Of a DNA stretch of 64,000 bases, positions 26,379-35,174 are shown piece by piece. The notes under the pieces were generated by a model. It did no database searches, had not been told where the DNA came from, and worked only from the letters and a program-made list of their open reading frames with translations. The DNA comes from CAVTND01 sp963735955. GTDB lineage: Bacteria; Pseudomonadota; Gammaproteobacteria; Burkholderiales; Burkholderiaceae_F. The stretch is taken from contig CAVTND010000016.1 of assembly GCA_963735955.1 (NCBI GenBank), positions 310,001 through 374,000 of the forward strand. Direction: 5' to 3'. The position numbers were made by a program, and so were the translations under genes. The stretch's first letter is position 1; each line of letters opens with the position of its first letter.

Positions 26379-27185
26379 TCAAACCGGATCGTTGGGGCAC
26401 ATTCGGCGGGGCGAGACGGCCTGCACGGTTTCGGTCGCGATTGCGCGGAGCAGGCCCTGTGTCGCGTCATCGACGCCGGGCACAGGTAGTGACGGAAGCT
26501 CGCCCGGCGAGGCTCCGGTGATCGTCGCGTAGAGCACGAGAGCCGCCAGGAAGGCGCCGGCCGGAGCCGAGTGATTGCCGTCGCCGGCGTGCAGTGTCAG
26601 CGCCGGATAGCGCGCGAGCGCGCGGTCCCACGCTTGCCCGATCGGTGCCACGCAGGCCGCTTGACGCATTGCGATCGACACATGCGGGTTGTAGATCGTC
26701 TGCGTTTCGTCGATCCGCAGGCGTGGCCATTCCGGAAACATGATCGGCACCGCGCCCATGCTGCGCGCCATGCGGATCAGCTGCTCCGCCTCGGTGGTCG
26801 AGTAGACGTTCAAGCCCGTGCTGCTGTACTTCTGCGCCTGCAGGACCACGAAGGTCCATCTCTTGCTTTGCAGCAATGCGACCGATTGCGCATCCGCGAG
26901 CCGCTCGTCGAGAAACATGAAGCCGGGTGCCACCACGGTTGCCACCGTCTTGCCCGGTTTGCCGGCATGGATCATCGCCGCCAGTGTGTCCGGCAGCCCG
27001 TTGGTCGAGGTGTGACTGTTGCCCATCATCAGCAAGGTGATGTCGGCCGTGACGGGAGGCGGAATTGCTGCCGGCGGTGCGGACGGCGCGGCAGCCATCG
27101 GCACGCTCGTCTCGCCGCCGCCACCGCAGGCGGCGAGCAGCAGCCCCAGCATCGCTGAGAAAAGGAGGCTGGCCGCCGCTTTCAA
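26379..27185 (-). CDS. SGNH-hydrolase-like lipoprotein
   Basis: 268 residues. A lipobox 'LLLAACGGGG' directs lipidation, and a Pro/Ala spacer follows. The SGNH-like block I motif is 'MMGNSHTSTNG' (Ser nucleophile) and the block V equivalent is 'AGDGNHSAPAG', placing Asp and His correctly. The family hydrolyses esters of varied substrates, often in envelope polysaccharides. It is located 14 bases downstream of the ModA-like gene on the same strand, which suggests one transcript. Confidence 0.8.
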   Translation of the reverse strand: MKAAASLLFSAMLGLLLAACGGGGETSVPMAAAPSAPPAAIPPPVTADITLLMMGNSHTSTNGLPDTLAAMIHAGKPGKTVATVVAPGFMFLDERLADAQSVALLQSKRWTFVVLQAQKYSSTGLNVYSTTEAEQLIRMARSMGAVPIMFPEWPRLRIDETQTIYNPHVSIAMRQAACVAPIGQAWDRALARYPALTLHAGDGNHSAPAGAFLAALVLYATITGASPGELPSLPVPGVDDATQGLLRAIATETVQAVSPRRMCPNDPV

Positions 27186-27199
27186 TTCTGCCCTGCGCT

Positions 27200-28084
27200 C
27201 TACTTGATCTCGGCCGGCACTTCGCCCTTGCGAATCGCGGGCACCACCGGCGGCTGGCCGGTGTCCTTCAGGATCGCCTGCGCCTCGGGCGACAGCAGGA
27301 AGGCAACGAAGGCAGTCGCATCCGTCGTGTTGCTCGCCGTGCCCGGCACCGTGGCCGCATTGCGGATCGCTTCGCTCATGTTGACGCTGTCGCCGAAGCG
27401 CACGATCTCCACGTCGTTGCGCGCCGCCACCGCGGCCGAGTAGTAAACGATCGCCGCATCGGCCTTGCCCTGGCGCACCGCGTCGACCGCTGTCGGCACC
27501 GTGACCGCCCTGCCGGGCTCGTTGATAGAACCAGGCGCCCCGTCGATGATCTTCTGCGCCAGCGCTGCATCGCCCTCGGCTGCGGTTGCGCGCTGCAGGA
27601 AGCTCACCGTGCGGCCGGTCGCGAGGTCCTTCTCGCCATTGACACGTACAAAGCGCACGCCTGGTCGCGCCAGATCACTCACTCGCTTGATGCCGAGCGG
27701 ATTGCCCTTCGCGGTAATGATCACCATCTCGTTGGCCGAGAAAACGACATACCAGGTCGCCGCCGGCTTTCCTGTTCCAGCGACCGGCTTGTTCATCAGG
27801 TCTTCGTCGATGACGGCCGGTGAGGAGGGCGCGAACACGTCGACCGTCTCGCCCTTCAAGACGCGCTCGGCGAGCTGGCGCGAAACACCCGAGGTCAGCA
27901 CGATGTTTGCACCCGGTCGCTTCGCTTCGAAAGCTTTCTTCACTTCCCGCAGCGGCCCGGCAAGGGAATCGGCATGGAACACCTGCACATCGGCAGCCAG
28001 CGCGATTGCCGGCATGGCACCGAGCGCGAGCGAAAGTACGGCGGCCGTGAAGCACACACGCATCGATCTGGTCCATTGCGGCAT
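27200..28084 (-). CDS. Molybdate/tungstate-type ABC substrate-binding protein, orphan
   Basis: 294 residues with a signal peptide ending 'IALA-ADVQVF'. The mature start 'HADSLAGPLREVKKAFEAKRPG' and 'SGVSRQLAERVLKGETVDVFAPSS' are typical of ModA/WtpA-like oxyanion binders, followed by 'GKADAAIVYYSAA'. Start ATG 28084 has GGGAGG five bases upstream. No permease or ATPase gene is near, so it either pairs with a remote transporter or acts differently. Specificity (molybdate, tungstate or another anion) cannot be told apart by eye. Confidence 0.82.
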   Translation of the reverse strand: MPQWTRSMRVCFTAAVLSLALGAMPAIALAADVQVFHADSLAGPLREVKKAFEAKRPGANIVLTSGVSRQLAERVLKGETVDVFAPSSPAVIDEDLMNKPVAGTGKPAATWYVVFSANEMVIITAKGNPLGIKRVSDLARPGVRFVRVNGEKDLATGRTVSFLQRATAAEGDAALAQKIIDGAPGSINEPGRAVTVPTAVDAVRQGKADAAIVYYSAAVAARNDVEIVRFGDSVNMSEAIRNAATVPGTASNTTDATAFVAFLLSPEAQAILKDTGQPPVVPAIRKGEVPAEIK

Positions 28085-28163
28085 CGTGGCCTCCCTTCTG
28101 TTCAGCGGCGGCCGTGAATCCTACGCGCGCCCGACAAAGGAGTGCCAGGACCTTCTTCCAACT

Positions 28164-28862
28164 TCAGCCGACCGCAGTGCCGAACAGCGCGCCGACGCCC
28201 GCGGTCAGCGCCATCGCCAGCGCACCCCAGAACGTCACGCGCCAGGCGCCGGCGAGCACCGGTGCGCCGCCGGTGCGTGCAGCCAGGGCGCCGAGGCCCG
28301 CGAGAAAGACCAGCGAACAGACCGCTACCGCAGCACCAAGCAGCGGGGTGGATACCACGGCAGCGACCGCCAGCGGCAGCGCGGCGCCAGCGGTGAAGCT
28401 CGCGGCCGATGACAGGGCCGCCTGTACCGGCCGCGCTGCGAACGCCTGTGAGATGCCCAGTTCATCGCGGGCGTGCGCCCCAAGTGCGTCGTGTGCCATC
28501 AGCTGGTCGGCGACCTGCTCGGCGAGCGCCGGCTCCAGACCTCGCTGGACGTAGATCGACGCCAGTTCTCGGTGCTCGGCGGCGACATCAGTGGCCAGTT
28601 CCTGGCGTTCGCGCGCAACATCGGCGTCTTCGGTGTCGGCCTGGGAACGCACCGATACGTACTCGCCGGCGGCCATCGACATCGCGCCCGCGACCAGTCC
28701 GGCGACGCCGGCGACCAGCACGTCGCTGTGCGCCGCATTGGCGGCCGCCACGCCGATGACCAGGCTGGCAGTGGATACGATGCCGTCGTTGGCGCCCAGC
28801 ACGGCCGCACGCAACCAGCCGATGCGATCGGTCCGGTGTATTTCGCGGTGAATTCTTCGCAT
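28164..28862 (-). CDS. VIT1/CCC1-type iron or manganese transporter
   Basis: 232 residues from ATG 28862, preceded by GGGAGAG. The N-terminus 'RIGWLRAAVLGANDGIVSTASLVIGVAAA' is the signature first helix of the VIT1/CCC1 family, and 'AGAMSMAAGEYVSVRSQADTE' the conserved second. A charged cytoplasmic helical region follows, then three more helices. Members move Fe2+ or Mn2+ out of the cytosol. It lies 79 bases upstream of the ModA-like gene on the same strand. Iron stress regulation is not evident. Confidence 0.92.
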   Translation of the reverse strand: MRRIHREIHRTDRIGWLRAAVLGANDGIVSTASLVIGVAAANAAHSDVLVAGVAGLVAGAMSMAAGEYVSVRSQADTEDADVARERQELATDVAAEHRELASIYVQRGLEPALAEQVADQLMAHDALGAHARDELGISQAFAARPVQAALSSAASFTAGAALPLAVAAVVSTPLLGAAVAVCSLVFLAGLGALAARTGGAPVLAGAWRVTFWGALAMALTAGVGALFGTAVG

Positions 28863-29059
28863 GCTCTCTCCCGAGCGGAAAACGTCAATCAGGCCGCTGA
28901 CGATTTCAACGTCGCATTGCGCAACGACATCGACGTGAGTGATCAGCGCGTGCCGACGGCGACGGAGCCGTTCTGATTGCGAGTGGGCTAGCGCCAAGAG
29001 GCGAAGCAGGCCGGCCTAGGCCTCCCCGGCGCGGCCACAACCCGCGCGATCGATGCTAC

Positions 29060-29650
29060 TCAGGCGGGTGTCTTCAATTCTGCCTGGCGAGCGACGGCCC
29101 GGCGCAATTCCTGGTAACGCGAATCGAAGCCGTCGCCCGAAAGCGGGTCCTTTGCCGGTTGAGCCGCTGCCGCCACGGCGGCCCAGTCTTCAGCGGTCAG
29201 CAGTTGTTCGGCATGCGGAATGATTGACTGTTCCTCGGCCGCCAGGTGGTTGCGGTAATAGACGAGATAGGTCGCCGCCGCCTGTTCGAGCTCTGAGCGC
29301 GGAATCATGTCGCCATCGACGACGTCGTTCAGGCACTTGATCAGACGGTCCGCGGCCGCGCCGATGACCCGATGCTCCTGCAGGCGCCGGTTGATCTGGA
29401 TGGTCAGTCGCGAATCGCGCTGCGCCATGAGCGCAAAGGCCACTTCCTCGCGCGGATGGTGGGACAGATCGAGGTAGTCGCGCAGGTAGCTGAGGATGTC
29501 GAGCATCAGCGGATAGTTCGGCTCACCGCCGGCATGGAAGGCCATCACTTCCTGGTCGAGCAGCTCAAGCAGTCGCTCAAACGCGGCATGGTCGGCGTGC
29601 CAGGCCGTGATCGGCGAGGAACGGCGTGGTTCGGCGGCGCGGAGTTTCAT
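29060..29650 (-). CDS. Hemerythrin-domain protein
   Basis: About 196 residues folding as a four-helix bundle. The di-iron ligands are visible as 'WHADHAAFERLLELL', 'LSHHPREEVAF', 'LQEHRVI' and 'YRNHLAAEEQSIIPHAE', matching H-HxxxE-HxxxD-type hemerythrin. Bacterial members sense or store O2, NO or iron. ATG 29650 is used, and GTG 29659 is an alternative with no better ribosome site. It is isolated, convergent with nothing, and precedes the redox operon (divergent from it) by about 200 bases. Confidence 0.9.
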   Translation of the reverse strand: MKLRAAEPRRSSPITAWHADHAAFERLLELLDQEVMAFHAGGEPNYPLMLDILSYLRDYLDLSHHPREEVAFALMAQRDSRLTIQINRRLQEHRVIGAAADRLIKCLNDVVDGDMIPRSELEQAAATYLVYYRNHLAAEEQSIIPHAEQLLTAEDWAAVAAAAQPAKDPLSGDGFDSRYQELRRAVARQAELKTPA

Positions 29651-29864
29651 CGGAGGCACGTCCAGTCAGATGAGGATGGAGCCACGATACAAGCGTGCAT
29701 TATCCCCACATTGCTGAAGGTCAAACTCCGGGTCCGCGTGACTTCTCCCGGTAGTCCGTTCGCGTCGCCGGATTGGCCGGACGCAGCGCGTCTTCCAGTC
29801 TAGTTTGCGCTGCATCAAGGCCAGTTCGGCCTCTGCCTCCTACAGTGCGCCGCAGGGAGCGCCG

Positions 29865-30798
29865 ATGAAAACACACGATCTATCGCAGTTCGAGATCGTC
29901 GCCCGGGAAGACTTCTCGGACGTCACGTACTGCTTGAAGTGCGCCATCCGATGATGGCGAAGGCCGCACGGCCGGGACAGTTCGTGATCGTCATGTTGCA
30001 CGAGCACGGCGAGCGCATTCCGCTGACGATCGCCGACTTCGACCGCGCAAGGGCACGATCACGCTGGTCATCCAGGCGGTCGGCAAGACCACGCGCGAGA
30101 TGCAGCAGGTCTGCAAAGTGGGCACGACGCTGCACGCGCTGGTGGGACCGATGGGCATTCCGAGCCACGTCAGCGGCGCGAAGAAGGTCGCTTGCGTCGG
30201 CGGCGGGCTCGGGCGTGGCGCCGATTTTCCCGCAGGCCCGCGCCTTCAAGGACAGCGGCGCCTACGTGATCGGCATCCTCGGATTCAGAAACCGCGATCT
30301 GATCTTCTGGGAGGACAAATTCAGGGCGTGCTGCGACGAATTGATCTCTGCACCGACGACGGTTCGGCCGGGATCAAGGGCTTCGTCACCGACGGCATCA
30401 AGCTCGCGATCGGCAAACACGCCGATCTGGGCGAGGTGGTCGCCATCGGTCCGCCGGTGATGATGCAGGCGTGCGCCAAGGCGACGCGGCCCTACAAGAT
30501 CAAGACCATGGTGAGCGTCAATCCGATCATGGTCGATGGCACCGGCATGTGCGGCGGCTGCCGCATCAAGGTCGGCGACCAGGTGAAATTCGCGTGCGTC
30601 GATGGCCCGGACTTCGACGGACATCTGGTCGACTTCGACGACCTGATGTCCCGTCTGCGCCGTTACGCGAAAGAAGAGCGCGCAGCGACGGAGCGCTGGT
30701 CGGAGAACTGCCGCATGAAGACGTGGCCGATCCTGCTGACTCCGTCGCTCGACCTGCTCGAGCTGCGCGACCCGTTCGACGAAGTGCAGGGAGGCTAG
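29865..30798 (+). CDS. nfnA: NfnA/SudB-type ferredoxin-NAD(P) reductase alpha subunit (frame-broken)
   Basis: FAD/NAD-binding subunit with a [2Fe-2S] cluster. ATG 29865 follows AGGGAG. Fragments in frame order: 'FEIVAREDFSDVTY', 'MAKAARPGQFVIVMLHEHGERIPLTIADFD' (FAD part), 'KKVACVGGGLG' (NAD part), 'VAIGPPVMMQACAKAT', and the C-terminal iron-sulfur motif 'GMCGGCRIK..FACVDGPDFDGHLVDFDD', typical of NfnA/SudB and dihydroorotate dehydrogenase electron-transfer subunits. Frame changes near 29935, 30050, 30215 and 30330. It heads an operon with NfnB and KorAB. Confidence 0.82.
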
Positions 30799-30808
30799 CG
30801 CAGGACCC

Positions 30809-32336
30809 ATGGCCAAGAAGACGATTCGGACCATTCCGCAGGAGCGCACACCGATGCGCGAGCAGGACCCGCTCGTACGCGCGAAGAACTTCGCCGAGGT
30901 CAACTGCGGCTACGCGTCTGGATGAAGCGCTGCGCGAAGCCGAGCGTTGCCTGATGTGTCCGGATCAGCCCTGTGTCCGCGGCTGCCCGGTCGGCATCGA
31001 CATCCCGGGCTTCATCCAGAAGATCAGCGACAAGGACATGCGCGGCGCCTACGACGTGATCACCGCAAACCAATCTGCTGGCGGCCGTCTGCGGTCGCGT
31101 CTGCCCGCAGGAGAGCCAGTGCGAAGGCGTGTGCACGGTAGGCTTAGTCGCTGGAAGCCGGTTGCGATCGGCCGGCTCGAGCGCTTTGTCGGCGATCAGG
31201 CCATTGCCGAAGGATGGAGCAACGTCCCCTACATCGAGCGCACCGGATTTTCGGTCGGCATCGTCGGTTCCGGACCGGCCGGCATGGCGTGCGCCGCCGA
31301 CATGGCCAAGGCCGGGTGCGAGGTCACCGTGTACGAAGCCTTTCACCAGGCCGGCGGCGTTTTGAAGTACGGGATTCCGGATTTCCGCCTGCCGAATGAC
31401 GTGGTCGACGCCGAGATCGACAAGCTGCGCCAGCTCGGCGTCGAGTTCGTATGCAACACGCTGGTCGGGCGCCTGTTCACGATCGAGCAGATGATCGACG
31501 ACATGGGCCATGACGCGGTGTTCATTGGCACCGGCGCCGGCTACCCCTCGATGCTCGGGATTCCCGGCGACTCCCTGAACGGCGTGCTGTCCGCCAACGA
31601 ATTGCTGACGCGCTGCAATCTGATGCGCGCCAAGGATTTTCCGAACTTCGACACGCCGATTCCACTGGGACGGCATGTCGCCGTGGTCGGCGCCGGCAAT
31701 ACCGCCATGGATGCGATGCGCGTCTGCCTGCGGCTCGGCGCGGAGAAGGTCACCTGCATCTACCGCCGGTCGAGGGCGGAGTGCCCGGCGCGTGCCGAGG
31801 AAGTGCATCACGCCGAACAGGAGGGTGTCGAGTTTCACTGGCTCACCGCGCCGGTTGAAGTCCTCGACGATGGCAAGGGGGGCGTGCGCGGCATGCGCTG
31901 CGTGCGCATGGAACTCGGCGAGCCGGACTCGTCCGGTCGCCGCCGACCGGTGCCGGTCGCCGGCAGCGAGTACGACTTCGAGACCGACATGGTGGTGTAC
32001 GCGATCGGCACCAACGCCAACCCGATCATCGGCCAGACCTCGAAGCTCAAGCTCGACAAGCGCGGATACATCGAGACCGATGACAGCCTGGCCACTTCGA
32101 TGGCGGGCGTGTACGCCGGTGGCGACATCGTGACCGGCGCCGCCACGGTGATCGAGGCCATGGGCGCGGGGCGCAAGGCCGCGCGCAGCATGAAGGCCTA
32201 TCTCGGAATCCGCGACCCGCAGCGGGCGGCCACAAGCGAGCGCCGCTTCGGCATCGACGTGCGGGAGCGCAATTTCGCGCGACTCAGGCTCGCTGGGAGC
32301 ACCGAGGCGGCAACGACGGGAAGGATCAACGCATGA
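30809..32336 (+). CDS. nfnB: NfnB/SudA-type glutamate synthase-like flavoprotein (frame-broken at the start)
   Basis: Large subunit, homologous to GltD and dihydropyrimidine dehydrogenase N-termini. ATG 30809 lies ten bases after the NfnA stop. Two [4Fe-4S]-binding stretches occur in the N-terminal 150 codons ('CLMCPDQPCVRGCPVGIDIPGFI', then 'VCGRVCPQE' in a shifted frame). The flavin motif is 'VGIVGSGPAGMACA', the second nucleotide motif 'VAVVGAGNTAMDAMR', and the end is 'GVYAGGDIVTGAATVI'. Frame changes near 30905, 31065 and 31140. With NfnA it would bifurcate electrons between NADH, ferredoxin and NADPH; that role is inferred from the pair. Confidence 0.85.
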
Positions 32337-34208
32337 CGAGTCCGGCCACCCTGCAGTTGGGCAAGACGATCACCACGCTCAAGGAGCACATCATCGAGGT
32401 GGTCAGCGACTCGGGCGAAGGCGCGCAGCGCTGCGGGCAGTCGCTCGGCTCGATCGCGGCTCGTGCCGGCAACGGCGTCTGGACCGTCGAGATCATTCCG
32501 GCCGAGATCCGGCCGCCGGCACGCAGCGTGGCCGGTGCCAGCGGCAATCGGATCCGCATCGGCTCGACCCAGGTCAACAACGGCGGCGACGAAGCCGATC
32601 TGATCGTTGCATTCAACGAGCAGGTGCTGCTCGGACGCGTGCGCGCTGGCGAGCTCAAGCCGGGCTGCATCATCCTGCTCGAAAACATGTGGCGCGATCA
32701 CGCCGACCCGAGGATCGCATCGGCTTATGTCGAGACTCATGCCAAACTGGTCGCATCGCGGCTATCGCGTGATGGAGGTTCCGCTCGAACGCGAGTGTCG
32801 CGCGGTGAACCCGGACACCAAGCGCGGCAAGAACATGTTCGTGCTGGGCATGCTGTGCAATCTCTACAGCTTCGGCCTGCAGCTTGGGCGCGACCAGATC
32901 GCATTGACGTTCGGCAAGAAGGACCGCAGCGTCATCGACCAGAACGTCGAGCTGCTCAATGCCGGCTACGCCTGGGCGGAACGCCACTTCGACTTCAAGT
33001 TCTCCATCCCCGCGACACGGGCGACCGAACCGCAGATCGTCGTCAACGGCAATACGGCGATTGCACTGGGCGTGCTCGCCTCCGGGATGGAGATTTGCGC
33101 GATGTATCCGATCACGCCGGCCACCTCGGCTTCACATTACCTGAGCGACGTGTTCGAAAAAGTAGGTGGCGTCGTGCACCAGGCCGAGGACGAAATCGCC
33201 GCCTGCGCGTTCGCGATCGGCGCGTCCTACGCGGGCAAGTGCACGGTCACCATCACCTCCGGACCCGGCTACTCGTTGAAGCAGGAAGCGATCGGGCTTG
33301 CGGTCATGGGCGAGATTCCACTCGTCGTGGTCAACGTGCAACGCGGTGGACCGAGCACCGGGCAGCCGACCAAGGTCGAGCAGGGCGATCTACTCGCCGC
33401 CATGTTCGGCAGCCATGGCGATGCACCCAAGGTGATCATGGCACCGGCGACGATCGAGGACTGTTTTTATTCGATCATCACTGCGCGCAAGATTGCCGAG
33501 AGCTTCAACATGGTCGTCGTCGTGCTGTCCGACGCGAGCCTCGCTACCTCGCAGCAGCCGTTTCCACGGCCGCAGTTCAAGGAGTCATGGCTGGCGCCGC
33601 CGGTGGACCAGAGTGCGGTGCCCGAGGGCATGAAGCCGTACGACTGGGACGCCGCCACCGGCCTGGCGCGGCGCTTCATTCCAGGCCAGCGCGGCGGAAT
33701 GCACACGCTGACCGGGCTCGCGCATGATCGCGACAGCCATGTCGCCTATGACCCTGAGATCAACGAGGAGAGCCTTCATTTCCGCAGCCTGAAGCTGGCA
33801 GCTCTGCAACGCACGCTAACCACACCGCCGGTCCTGGGTGGGCCGGACGGCGATCTGCTGGTGATCGGCTGGGGCAGCACCAAGGGCGCCATTGAGGAGG
33901 CGGTGGAGGCGCTGCGCGCCGAAGGCCGCAAGGTGTCGTCGATGCACCTGCGCTTCCTGCAGCCCTTGCCCGGCGGGATCAAGGACGTCATGCAGCGCTT
34001 CAAGCGAGTCATGACGATCGAGGGCAACTGGTGCGATCGAATCGAAGACCAACTGATCGACGAATCGAACCGGCGCTATTCAGCGCTGGCGATGCTGCTG
34101 CGGGCGCGCTACCTGATCGATGTCGATTGCTGGAGCGAGGTCAAGGGCCAGCCGATCAGACCCGGCACGATCCGCCGCGTGCTGGAAGAGGCACTAGGAA
34201 AGCTCTGA
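32333..34208 (+). CDS. korA: 2-oxoacid:ferredoxin oxidoreductase, fused gamma-alpha subunit (one frame break)
   Basis: ATG 32333 overlaps the NfnB stop by four bases (ATGA). The first 190 codons match the KorC/gamma fold ('SDSGEGAQRCGQSLGSIAAR', 'GDEADLIVAFNEQVL'), and the rest the alpha pyrimidine-binding domain: 'MYPITPATSASHYLSDVFEK', 'TITSGPGYSLKQEAIGLAVMGEIPLVVV', 'VQRGGPSTGQPTK'. The frame shifts once near 32750. Corrected length about 625 residues. Gamma-alpha fusions are known in OGOR/KorA enzymes. It should act with KorB to convert a 2-oxoacid plus CoA to an acyl-CoA, reducing ferredoxin. Confidence 0.9.
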
Positions 34209-34211
34209 ACC

Positions 34212-35174
34212 ATGACGACTATCGCCACCGAGTGTCTATTGCAGCTCTGCGAAGAGCGCCTTCAACTCGAGGATTACCAGAGCGGCGTGCCGCGCTGGTG
34301 CAGCGGCTGCGGCGACAACGCGATCCTCGCCGCCGTGCAACGCCTGTGCCGCGACGAAGGACTGCGGCCGGAGAAGACCGTGTTCGTGTCGGGCATCGGC
34401 TGCTCGAGCCGCTTTCCGCACTACATGCGGACCTACGGATTCCACGGCATCCACGGCCGCGCGCTGCCGGTCGCCGAAGGCATCCGCATGGCGCGTCCGG
34501 ATCTCACGGTGTTCGTGAATACCGGCGACGGCGATTGCTGCAGCATCGGTGCGGCGCACTGGATCCATGCGTTGCGCTACAACATGAACATGACAGTGTT
34601 CCTGCATGACAACCAGATCTATGGCCTGACGAAGAAGCAGGCCTCGCCGACCTCTCCACTGGGCACCAAGAGCAATACGACTCCGCGCGGCTCCTATCTC
34701 GAAGCGCTGCAGCCGTTGTCGGTCACGCTCGGCGTGCAGAACGTTTCCTTCGTTGCGCAGGCGGTCGACTGGATTCCGGAGACGCTGTACGACATCGTGA
34801 AGGCCGCCTATCACCATCACGGCATGTCATTCGTCCGCATCATCCAACGCTGCCCCGAATGGCTGCCGAAGATGTGGGATCCGTTCCTGCATGATCCATC
34901 ACGCATCCTGATGCTGACGCACGAGAACGGCGTGCAACTCAGTCCGGCGCTCACCAAGGTTTACAGAAACCAGGAACAACACGACCCGTCGAATCTGGAC
35001 CGTGCACGCAAGCTGGCCGGGAACACCGAGCAGATTCCGGTCGGAATCCTGTATCGCAACACCGAGGTCCCCTGCTACGAGGAACTGCGCTACAGCGCCG
35101 AGCCGCGGTCGATTGAATACCTCAAGGCTGGACTCGAAGCACAGTTCGACAAGTTCACGATTCTTCCCGAATGA
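34212..35174 (+). CDS. korB: 2-oxoacid:ferredoxin oxidoreductase beta subunit
   Basis: 320 residues and fully open. Cluster ligands 'RWCSGCGDNAIL' near the start, and thiamine-diphosphate motif 'GDGDCCSIGAAHWIHALRYNMNMTVFLHDNQIYGLT' with the conserved GDG start and NQIYGLT end. 'KKQASPTSPLGTKSNTTPRG' is the typical loop. The C-terminus ends 'QFDKFTILPE'. It follows KorCA by three bases. The pair most resembles 2-oxoglutarate-type enzymes (KorAB), but the specificity is not settled by sequence alone. Confidence 0.95.
   Translation: MTTIATECLLQLCEERLQLEDYQSGVPRWCSGCGDNAILAAVQRLCRDEGLRPEKTVFVSGIGCSSRFPHYMRTYGFHGIHGRALPVAEGIRMARPDLTVFVNTGDGDCCSIGAAHWIHALRYNMNMTVFLHDNQIYGLTKKQASPTSPLGTKSNTTPRGSYLEALQPLSVTLGVQNVSFVAQAVDWIPETLYDIVKAAYHHHGMSFVRIIQRCPEWLPKMWDPFLHDPSRILMLTHENGVQLSPALTKVYRNQEQHDPSNLDRARKLAGNTEQIPVGILYRNTEVPCYEELRYSAEPRSIEYLKAGLEAQFDKFTILPE

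Noticed and set aside
29005..29035. A GGCC-rich palindrome (CCGGCCTAGGCC) downstream of the hemerythrin gene
   Set aside because: Short palindromes of this kind are common at high GC. There is no T-run and no protein-binding consensus.
29865..32336. Programmed frameshifting as the cause of the nfnAB breaks
   Set aside because: The breaks are too many, lie in unrelated contexts and recur in every gene of the patch. Slippery heptamers with pseudoknots were not seen.
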